From Sulfitobacter sp. HGT1 (GTDB lineage Bacteria; Pseudomonadota; Alphaproteobacteria; Rhodobacterales; Rhodobacteraceae): DNA of 64,000 nt. The stretch is taken from positions 186,001-250,000 of the forward strand of contig NZ_BLWI01000012.1 in the NCBI RefSeq assembly GCF_013282155.1, read 5' to 3'. The notes beneath the pieces are model-generated. The model searched no databases, was not told the DNA's origin, and was given only the letters and a program-made list of their open reading frames with translations. Both the position numbers and the translations under genes were made by a program. Shown here in pieces: positions 57,701 through 64,000 of the stretch (position 1 is the first letter of the stretch; each line of letters begins with the position of its first letter).

Positions 57701-58591
57701 TCAGTCTTTTAGATTGAGTGTATGGTTGCGCAACCAGGCCATGAAGCCGCGCGGGTCATCTTTGAACGCATCGAGTTGCGCATCGGTCAAAGGGTCACCG
57801 ACGATCGGGCCCTGAGGTTTATTGCAGGCGTGAACGATTTCATGCAGCAAAAGCCCCTGGCGCAGCATGGGCGAAATTTTGTTTGCGATCTGATAGGCGC
57901 GGCTGTTGGACCCCGGAAATTTCATCGGGACAACCTGCGCACCTGAACGGCGGATCATTTTCGCTGTAAACACGTTCCACTCGGCTTCGATTGCCGGCCC
58001 GAAATAGGTGCCTGATGAGGCAACAACACCGGACGGGAAGAGTGCGACGACCCCCCCTTCCTTGAGGAAGGACATCGCGTTTGCGCGCATTTCCACCCCC
58101 TTGCGTTGGGCATCGGGATCATGTGGGAACGGGACGGGGATCATGTAACTGCCAGCGACTTCGTCAATTGAAGTGAGCAGTGAGCGGGTCAAAATCCGGT
58201 AATCCGGGCGTACGCGGCCAATCAGATCCGCAAAGATCATGCCATCCACCATGCCGTGCGGATGGTTCGCGACCACGATAACGGGCCCTGATTTCGGGAT
58301 CCGGTCCAATTGGTGTTGCGGCGTCGTCAGATCGATGCCCATCGTATCAAGGGCCGCCCGCCAAAAGCCCTGCCCGACGGGTGCGCCGTTTTTCTCGAAC
58401 TTGCGGATCATACGTAAAATAGCAAACTTGCCGGTGAAAAGCTCGATCAGGCTGATGACACGTGACTTGACCGGATGATCAAAGGTCGACGCATAAGACA
58501 GGCTGCGGCGATCATATTTGGTGAAAGAGACGGTATCCACATCCCTTTCGCCCACTTGCCGCGCTTGGATGGAGTGCGTTTCATCGATCAA
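57701..58591 (-). CDS. Lysophospholipid acyltransferase-family protein
   Basis: The 296-residue protein has an acyltransferase core: VIVVANHPHGMVDG (NHPHG motif, 109-113, with Asp116), an acceptor loop ALFPSGVVASSG and an N-terminal segment with amphipathic helices. It probably acylates a lipid at the inner membrane face. It is 49 bases downstream of the HPr gene on the same strand, but a functional link is not evident. Confidence 0.85.
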   Translation of the reverse strand: MIDETHSIQARQVGERDVDTVSFTKYDRRSLSYASTFDHPVKSRVISLIELFTGKFAILRMIRKFEKNGAPVGQGFWRAALDTMGIDLTTPQHQLDRIPKSGPVIVVANHPHGMVDGMIFADLIGRVRPDYRILTRSLLTSIDEVAGSYMIPVPFPHDPDAQRKGVEMRANAMSFLKEGGVVALFPSGVVASSGTYFGPAIEAEWNVFTAKMIRRSGAQVVPMKFPGSNSRAYQIANKISPMLRQGLLLHEIVHACNKPQGPIVGDPLTDAQLDAFKDDPRGFMAWLRNHTLNLKD

Positions 58592-58640
58592 ATCGAAGGG
58601 CCCCTGACGCTAATCTGTTCATCCGCATATCCTCGAGACC

Positions 58641-58910
58641 CTAGTGGCCTTCGCCGAATTTGTCGGCCACCAGGACTGTCAATGCCTCGGCAAGTGCATC
58701 CTGATCGGGGCCAGAGGTCTGCACATCAATGGTTGTCCCCTTGGAGGCTGCCAGCATGAGCAATCCCATGATACTGTCCCCGGAGGCGGACATGCCGTCC
58801 TTGCTGACCTCTGCACGGGCGTCGAACGCTTCGACGACCTCGACCAGCTTGGCAGACGCGCGGGCATGCAGCCCTTTTTCGTTGACGATCTTCAGTGAAA
58901 CTTGGGTCAT
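58641..58910 (-). CDS. ptsH: HPr (phosphocarrier protein)
   Basis: The 89-residue protein has the phosphorylatable His15 (GLHARA) and a regulatory Ser46 in GDSIMGLLML, the site acted on by HPr kinase. No sugar-specific permease is in the window, so this is likely a regulatory phosphotransfer branch. It follows the EIIA gene after 12 bases in the order hprK-rapZ-EIIA-HPr. Confidence 0.96.
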   Translation of the reverse strand: MTQVSLKIVNEKGLHARASAKLVEVVEAFDARAEVSKDGMSASGDSIMGLLMLAASKGTTIDVQTSGPDQDALAEALTVLVADKFGEGH

Positions 58911-58922
58911 CTCGGGGCCTTG

Positions 58923-59315
58923 CTATCCTGCACTGACATTTTGGCTGTCAATATATTTTCGACCCGCAGCAAGCGCTGCGCGCACCGCTTCGGGAACATC
59001 GAGGTCGCGTGATTTGGCCAGCTTGATCAGCATCGGCAAATTGGCACCATAGATAATGCGCCGGTCATCCGGGCGACAGGCCATCAAACTGAGGTTGGAG
59101 GGGGACCCGCCGAACAGATCCGTCACGACCACAACCCCGTCGCCTGTGTCGACCGCGTTGGCGGCTTCGCAGATTTCCTGCTCTTTCGCTGCCCGGTCAT
59201 GATCTGCGGCAATCGAGATCGCGCGGACACCATTTTGGGACCCAACGACATGTTCGATCGCGGCCAAGTATTCTTTGGCCAGCCCCCCATGTGCTACGAT
59301 TACAATCCCTATCAA
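58923..59315 (-). CDS. PTS EIIA component, mannose/fructose family
   Basis: The 130-residue protein has the active-site His9 (VIVAHGGLA) and the conserved VVVVTDLFGGSPSNLS region of EIIA(Man). It accepts phosphate from HPr. Without IIB/IIC partners here, it likely signals carbon or nitrogen status. Its start overlaps the rapZ stop by four bases. Confidence 0.94.
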   Translation of the reverse strand: MIGIVIVAHGGLAKEYLAAIEHVVGSQNGVRAISIAADHDRAAKEQEICEAANAVDTGDGVVVVTDLFGGSPSNLSLMACRPDDRRIIYGANLPMLIKLAKSRDLDVPEAVRAALAAGRKYIDSQNVSAG

Positions 59316-60205
59316 CGCGCCGTCTCTTCCCGCTTTTTCTGATCCAGTTCGCGGTGCCTAATTGACACCTGCCAGCCCGCTTCCGCAAGACTGAAAGCGT
59401 GGGCTTCGGCCAAAGTCACCGAACGATGTTGCCCGCCCGTACACCCAAACGCGATTGACATGTGGGATTTCCCTTCTGACTTGCAAGCGGGCAAAATCAA
59501 AAGGCTTAGGTCGAGGACCTGTTTCGCGAAAGTCTGATACAGCGGGTCTTGCTTGACGTAGGCCTGAACAGCCTCGTCCGTGCCATTCAAGCCCCTCAGT
59601 CTCGGCTCCCAAAAGGGGTTTCGCAGAAACCGGCAATCAAAGACCATATCGACGCTGCGCGGCAGGCCCCGTTTGTAAGAAAAGGATTGAACGGAAACAC
59701 TCAGGTGGTGGGACCCGCCAGCCGCGAACCAATGTTCGACTTCTTCGCGAAGCTGGTGAATGTTGAGATCGCTTGTATTGATCAGGATATCGGCCTGGGC
59801 ACGTACCGCCGCAAGGAGCTCTTTTTCAATCCTGATCCCTTCAGAGGGTGCATCCGACAGGGCTAACGGATGACGCCTTCGGGTTTCCGAAAAGCGTTGC
59901 AGCAACACATGTGTCGCGCAATCCAGATACAGCAGTTCCACCTGTATCTCTGGGCGCGCACGCATCTTGGCGATGACGTCGTTTACCGTATCGGTCGAGA
60001 AATCGCGATTTCTGGGATCAATTCCCAAAGCCATTGGTCGTATCTGGTCGGGCGCATCAAGCAAGGCCAACAACATCCGCAAAGGAATGTTATCAATCAC
60101 CTCAAAACCTGCGTCCTCAAGAACGTTAAGGGTAGAGGAACGGCCGGCACCCGCAGGTCCGGTCACCAAAACAACGCGTCTGATTTTTTTGATGGGATCA
60201 CTCAT
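59312..60205 (-). CDS. rapZ: RapZ-family P-loop nucleotide-binding protein (RNase adapter)
   Basis: The 297-residue protein has an N-terminal P-loop GPAGAGRS (16-23) and the C-terminal motif AFGCTGGQHRSV. In enterobacteria RapZ guides RNase E to GlmZ. The Walker A site has Arg in place of the usual Lys at the residue before Ser (GRSS for GKST), worth noting. Start MSDPIKKIRR is chosen over a longer upstream frame. It overlaps hprK by eight bases and the EIIA gene by four. Confidence 0.95.
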   Translation of the reverse strand: MSDPIKKIRRVVLVTGPAGAGRSSTLNVLEDAGFEVIDNIPLRMLLALLDAPDQIRPMALGIDPRNRDFSTDTVNDVIAKMRARPEIQVELLYLDCATHVLLQRFSETRRRHPLALSDAPSEGIRIEKELLAAVRAQADILINTSDLNIHQLREEVEHWFAAGGSHHLSVSVQSFSYKRGLPRSVDMVFDCRFLRNPFWEPRLRGLNGTDEAVQAYVKQDPLYQTFAKQVLDLSLLILPACKSEGKSHMSIAFGCTGGQHRSVTLAEAHAFSLAEAGWQVSIRHRELDQKKREETAR

Positions 60206-60641
60206 TGCGCTGTGGTTGCATATTCTTGAGGAAGAGTAAAAGGGCCGCTGCGAACTGTGGCCCATCAATTTTGTGTAAACACGGCAAGCTATGCCCGATC
60301 AGCTCTATCCGGTGAGGCTCGGGGAGCCGCTCTTGTTCATTGCGCCCCATATCAACAGCCAGACAGATTGGGACGTCACGGTCAAAAGGCACGGTCAGAA
60401 TTCCCACACCCCTTGCTTCAATCATGCCAGCAATCGTGGGCGGGCAATTCGCGATCAAACCTTGCGGCGTCAGTGTCAGCCTTGTTTGGTCATCAGAGAC
60501 CAAGACAGCGCCCAGTGCCAAAAGTTGCAACGCCAGCGCGGATTTCCCGGAACCGGAAGGCCCCAAAATGATAAGCCCACGGCCATCAAGGCTCACCGTT
60601 GTCGCGTGAATAGTCTGTTCATCTGTGGGCAGGTCAGCCAC
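60198..60641 (-). CDS. hprK: HPr kinase/phosphorylase, short alphaproteobacterial type
   Basis: The 147-residue protein consists only of the C-terminal kinase domain of Gram-positive HprK: Walker A GPSGSGKS (27-34), the SDDQ acidic site and the signature IEARGVGIL. It phosphorylates HPr on Ser46. The short form fits alphaproteobacteria, where it lies behind chvG as here, three bases after it. Confidence 0.95.
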   Translation of the reverse strand: MADLPTDEQTIHATTVSLDGRGLIILGPSGSGKSALALQLLALGAVLVSDDQTRLTLTPQGLIANCPPTIAGMIEARGVGILTVPFDRDVPICLAVDMGRNEQERLPEPHRIELIGHSLPCLHKIDGPQFAAALLLFLKNMQPQRNE

Positions 60642-60644
60642 GTC

Positions 60645-62357
60645 TTAGATGGGCAAGCCTACGACAAAGCGCGCGCCAAGCGGCTCTGACGTGATATCTG
60701 CCTCGGTTGGACGAATGTTTTCAGCCCAGATAACACCGCCATGTGCCTCGACGATCTGTTTTGAGATAGCCAGGCCAAGGCCCGAGTTATTGCCGAAATG
60801 TTCGTCGGGCCGCTGGGAATAAAACCGTTTGAAGATCTTGGACAGGGCCTGATCGGGGATACCGGGACCTGTGTCTTCGACAACGACAAGGACACGGTTT
60901 TCACGCTTGCGCGCCCAAACACGGATCGCGTCACCATCCTCGCAAAAGGATGCAGCGTTGGTAATCAGGTTAACGAACACCTGGGCCAGCCGAGCCTCCA
61001 GCCCATGGACGATGATCGGCTCACTGGGCAGATCCGTGATGAAATCGATGCCTTTCTTTCGAGCATCCTCGCCCAGATATTGCGCCAGATTACCAATCAT
61101 CGAGAGGAGATCGAACGGTTCTTCCTCTTCTTTGACCAATTCACTGTCCAAACGCGACGCGTTTGAAATGTCGCTGACCAACCGGTCAAGCCGCCGCACA
61201 TCGTGGTCGATAACATCCAGAAGCTTGTCGCGCTGGTCTTCGCGCTTGATCAATCGCAGCGTCCCAACAGCAGAACGCAAGGACGCGAGCGGATTTTTAA
61301 TTTCATGCGCCACATCAGCCGCAAACTGTTCGTTGCCGTCAATTCGGTTATAAAGCGCCGATACCATCCCGCGCAATGCGCCAGAGAGCCTGCCGATTTC
61401 ATCAGGGCGGGCGGTCAGATCGGGAATGCGGATGCGGCCGGGGTTCATTTTCCGCGCATCTTTGTCACGACCCAGTTCGGCCGCCGCAGCCAGATCGGCC
61501 AGCGGATTGGCGATCGTCGAGGCCAACACAAGGCTGAGACCGATAGAAACGAGAGTCGCGATCACGAACATTTGCAGCACGCGTTCGCGTTCGCCGTGGA
61601 CAAGCTTGTCGATTTCACCGGCAGCAGAGGTGACAGCAACGACGCCAATTGGCACGCCGTTTTGCGAAATTGGCGTGGTCACGGTAAACAAAGTGCCGCC
61701 CACTGCATCAATATTGTTATGAATTTGTGTTCCGCTGCCAAGCGATCCTGCGACCATCGCCTTCAACTGATCCTCAATCAACAAGACGTCGGCAGGTGCG
61801 CTCTCACCAAACGGATGAGATACCTTTGACCAAAGCCAGCTCAGCCCGTCCGTCAAAAGCGTTTTTCTGGGCTGGCCGCCTGCCGCCTTGGGCGAACGCC
61901 CTTCAGACCGCGCCAAAAGGCTGCCGTCAGGGGCATAAACGAATACTTCGATGCCACTGCGCAGGTCCAGCCGCTCAAGGCTCGCGGCCGTATCAACGGG
62001 GGCATTCGTCGCCAGATCGACAATCCCATCTGCCGGCAACTGCGCCTCGAAGATATCCGCGATCAGTTCCGCTTCGGATACCAGGGACGCGCCCCGTTGG
62101 ACCGCAAGGCTGTCGCGAGAGGAGTTGAGGTACAAGATACCCGCAACCAGAACATTCAACGCAATGAGGTTAAATGTAATGATTTTGCGCGTAAGCGGCG
62201 ACCCCCGCAAAGAAAACAGCCCCCGACGTGCACGGTGACTACGCAATTCATCGGTCGCGGTTTTGTCCGGGGCGACCCAATCGTCGCCCAGCACAACATC
62301 GCCGTCCCGAACATTGGTGGCCGTGTCTCGCACAAAATTCCTCTCGGCAATCGCCAT
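60645..62357 (-). CDS. chvG: Sensor histidine kinase ChvG
   Basis: The 570-residue membrane kinase has a cytoplasmic N-terminus, TM1 (57-78), a periplasmic sensor domain of about 180 residues, TM2 (261-283), a HAMP linker, the phospho-acceptor His351 in AADVAHEIKNPLASL, and an ATPase domain with NLITNAASFCEDGD, DTGPGIP and SGLGLAISKQIVEAHGG. In alphaproteobacteria it senses acidity or envelope stress with ChvI. It follows chvI after 8 bases. Confidence 0.96.
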   Translation of the reverse strand: MAIAERNFVRDTATNVRDGDVVLGDDWVAPDKTATDELRSHRARRGLFSLRGSPLTRKIITFNLIALNVLVAGILYLNSSRDSLAVQRGASLVSEAELIADIFEAQLPADGIVDLATNAPVDTAASLERLDLRSGIEVFVYAPDGSLLARSEGRSPKAAGGQPRKTLLTDGLSWLWSKVSHPFGESAPADVLLIEDQLKAMVAGSLGSGTQIHNNIDAVGGTLFTVTTPISQNGVPIGVVAVTSAAGEIDKLVHGERERVLQMFVIATLVSIGLSLVLASTIANPLADLAAAAELGRDKDARKMNPGRIRIPDLTARPDEIGRLSGALRGMVSALYNRIDGNEQFAADVAHEIKNPLASLRSAVGTLRLIKREDQRDKLLDVIDHDVRRLDRLVSDISNASRLDSELVKEEEEPFDLLSMIGNLAQYLGEDARKKGIDFITDLPSEPIIVHGLEARLAQVFVNLITNAASFCEDGDAIRVWARKRENRVLVVVEDTGPGIPDQALSKIFKRFYSQRPDEHFGNNSGLGLAISKQIVEAHGGVIWAENIRPTEADITSEPLGARFVVGLPI

Positions 62358-62365
62358 GCTTCAGA

Positions 62366-63067
62366 TCAATCCTCGTTATATCTGTAGCCGATACCGTAAA
62401 GCGTCTCAATCGCCGAGAACGAGTCGTCGGCGGTGCGCATCTTCTTGCGCAGGCGTTTGATGTGGCTATCGATGGTGCGGTCGTCGACGTAAACCTGATC
62501 GTCATAGGCCACATCCATCAACTGATCGCGCGATTTCACAAATCCCGGACGCTGCGCCAAGGCCTGCAACAGCAGGAATTCGGTAACCGTCAAGGAAACG
62601 TCGTTACCCTTCCAGCTGACCGCATGGCGAAGCGGGTCCATCCGCAGATCGCCGCGGTCGATAACCTTGGTCTCTTCGGTATCGCCGACTTCATTCGTCT
62701 CAACGGCTTCCTGGCGACGCAGAAGCGCGCGGATGCGTTCAACTAACAGTCTTTGGCTAAAGGGTTTTTTGACATAGTCGTCGGCCCCCATGCGCAGACC
62801 AAGCACCTCGTCGATCTCGTCATCTTTGGATGTCAGGAAAATCACCGGCATTGCCGTCTTCTGGCGCAACCGCTGCAACAAATCCATGCCATCCATCCGG
62901 GGCATCTTGATATCCAGTACCGCCATGTCCGGAAGCTTCTTGTTGAAAGCGTCCAGCGCGGCCTGACCATCGTTATAGGTTTCTACCTCGAAACCTTCGG
63001 CTTCTAGAGTCATCGAAACTGACGTCAGGATATTCCTGTCGTCATCCACCAATGCAATTCTGGACAT
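62366..63067 (-). CDS. chvI: Response regulator ChvI (OmpR/PhoB family)
   Basis: The 233-residue regulator has a receiver domain with the acidic pocket and phospho-Asp52 ([11 protein letters not shown]), and an OmpR-type winged helix (about 135-230) ending [42 protein letters not shown] at 63067 is preferred to an ATG eight codons upstream. Divergent from pckA across 357 bases. Confidence 0.96.
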   Translation of the reverse strand: MSRIALVDDDRNILTSVSMTLEAEGFEVETYNDGQAALDAFNKKLPDMAVLDIKMPRMDGMDLLQRLRQKTAMPVIFLTSKDDEIDEVLGLRMGADDYVKKPFSQRLLVERIRALLRRQEAVETNEVGDTEETKVIDRGDLRMDPLRHAVSWKGNDVSLTVTEFLLLQALAQRPGFVKSRDQLMDVAYDDQVYVDDRTIDSHIKRLRKKMRTADDSFSAIETLYGIGYRYNED

Positions 63068-63183
63068 CGCCTGTTTCCTTATACTGCTCAATTATCATTT
63101 TTTCTTTTACTGATCATCAATTTGCAGCGCCGAATCAATCCCAAACTGCGAATCACCCCAGCTTCCGGCCCTAATTCCGCCAT

Positions 63184-63207
63184 AATTTAGTTAGGAATGA
63201 CTAAATT
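63184..63207. promoter_or_regulatory. Inverted repeat in the chvI-pckA intergenic region
   Basis: AATTTAGT and ACTAAATT (8 bp exact, 8-base spacer) lie about 117 bases before chvI and 218 before pckA. It is AT-rich in a GC-rich genome, as expected of an operator. The regulator is unknown; ChvI or a carbon-control protein are candidates. The rest of the 357-base gap shows no gene. Confidence 0.5.
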
Positions 63208-63424
63208 GCCGCACTTGATGTGTCATAAATGCAAAACATGCCTTTGCGTAAACCCGCTCGTTTTGGCGGCCGGCTCACAAAGAAGGGGATGATGGCGCTA
63301 ACTGCGTCAAAGCCGCCTGTTCATATTGTAAATTGACGTGCTAAGAGGCCCCTACGGTCGATCAGACCAAGCATTTTGTGCACTAACTGGCGTCAAATCC
63401 CGACGCAGCTACAGGAGACATCAC

Positions 63425-64000
63425 ATGACATTAGGCCGCGTAAATCCGCAATTCCGCCTCGAAGACCAAGGCATGAGCGGGCTAGGTAATGTCTATTACA
63501 ACATGATCGAACCTGCGCTGGTGGAAGCCGCGCTCAAGCGCGACGAGGGGACATTGGGCAAAGGTGGCGCGTTTCTGGTCACAACCGGAAAGTTCACAGG
63601 CCGGTCCCCCAAGGATAAACATGTCGTAAAAACCGACAGCGTTGCCGATACGATCTGGTGGGAAAACAACGCCGCAATGTCACCCGAAGGGTTTGACGCG
63701 TTGCACAAAGACATGCTGGCCCACATGCAGGGCCGCGATTACTTTGTGCAGGATCTGGTAGGCGGCGCTGACCCGAAACACGCAATCAACGTGCGGATGG
63801 TAACCGAGCTGGCCTGGCACGGCCTGTTTATCCGCCACATGCTGCGCCGCCCCGAGCGGGAGGCGCTGAACGACTTCATCGCTGACTTTACTGTCATCAA
63901 CTGCCCCAGTTTCTCGGCCGATCCCGCCAAGCATGACTGCCGGTCCGAAACCGTGATCGCGATGAACTTTGACAAAAAGCTGATCCTGATCGGCGGCACT
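63425..64000 (+). CDS. pckA: Phosphoenolpyruvate carboxykinase (ATP), 5' part
   Basis: The reading frame starts [17 protein letters not shown] after an AGGAGA ribosome binding site and remains open to position 64000 (192 codons). [22 protein letters not shown] with the substrate-binding Arg and [23 protein letters not shown] are typical of the ATP-dependent enzyme. It makes PEP from oxaloacetate in gluconeogenesis. Divergent from chvI. Confidence 0.95.
   Translation, partial: MTLGRVNPQFRLEDQGMSGLGNVYYNMIEPALVEAALKRDEGTLGKGGAFLVTTGKFTGRSPKDKHVVKTDSVADTIWWENNAAMSPEGFDALHKDMLAHMQGRDYFVQDLVGGADPKHAINVRMVTELAWHGLFIRHMLRRPEREALNDFIADFTVINCPSFSADPAKHDCRSETVIAMNFDKKLILIGGT

Overview
The window comes from an alphaproteobacterium, almost certainly a marine Rhodobacteraceae (Roseobacter-type) chromosome. 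This rests on the gene neighbourhoods: a chvI-chvG-hprK-rapZ-EIIA(Man)-HPr cluster divergent from pckA, etfBA near a DUF6473-type gene and a 3-hydroxybutyryl-CoA dehydrogenase, short alphaproteobacterial HprK, non-zinc S14, two tuf copies, and moderately high GC. The genus cannot be named from this sequence alone.

Positions 1-25500 hold the translation/transcription core, nearly all on the minus strand and so read from high to low coordinates: rpsL-rpsG-fusA-tuf(1), then the S10 cluster (rpsJ, rplC, rplD, rplW / rplB, rpsS, rplV, rpsC, rplP), the spc cluster (rpmC, rpsQ, rplN ... rpsE, rpmD / rplO, secY, adk) and the alpha cluster (rpsM, rpsK, rpoA, rplQ), followed by a DegP-like protease cut by the window edge. 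The array is broken at three places inside normally continuous operons: rplW/rplB, rplP/rpmC and rpmD/rplO. Each break carries a terminator hairpin, one or two accessory genes (a CspA-type protein and a PepSY-like secreted protein; a 2OG-Fe(II) oxygenase and a small basic protein; a small Cys/His-rich secreted peptide) and a recognisable sigma70-type restart promoter.

Positions 25600-28100 hold two tandem rhamnosyltransferase-like glycosyltransferases and an EamA-family transporter. Positions 28200-44340 hold a second minus-strand housekeeping block: tuf(2), a GNAT gene, tRNA-Trp(CCA), a membrane protein, secE, nusG, rplK, rplA, a CatB-type acetyltransferase, rplJ, rplL, rpoB, rpoC. The gaps around rpoB hold several perfect palindromes, and rplJL has a promoter and an L10-leader-like RNA. 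The two tuf genes are a mosaic of identical and diverged blocks, a clear sign of partial gene conversion.

Positions 44400-58600 hold mixed metabolic genes: a lipoprotein, a cytochrome P450, an M48 protease coupled to a YjgN-type membrane protein, parC, an SH3-domain protein, a short-chain dehydrogenase, a HIG1-type membrane protein with PduO cobalamin adenosyltransferase, etfBA, 3-hydroxybutyryl-CoA dehydrogenase and an acyltransferase. Positions 58600-64000 hold a regulatory module in which HPr, EIIA(Man), RapZ and HPr kinase sit behind the ChvG/ChvI two-component system, with divergent pckA (cut by the window end).

No prophage, CRISPR array, insertion sequence or obvious defence island is present. 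The least ordinary items are an orphan PycTM-like (Pycsar-effector-like) membrane protein beside tuf(1), the broken ribosomal superoperon with restart promoters, the tuf mosaic, the palindrome families, and the small Cys/His-rich exported peptide.
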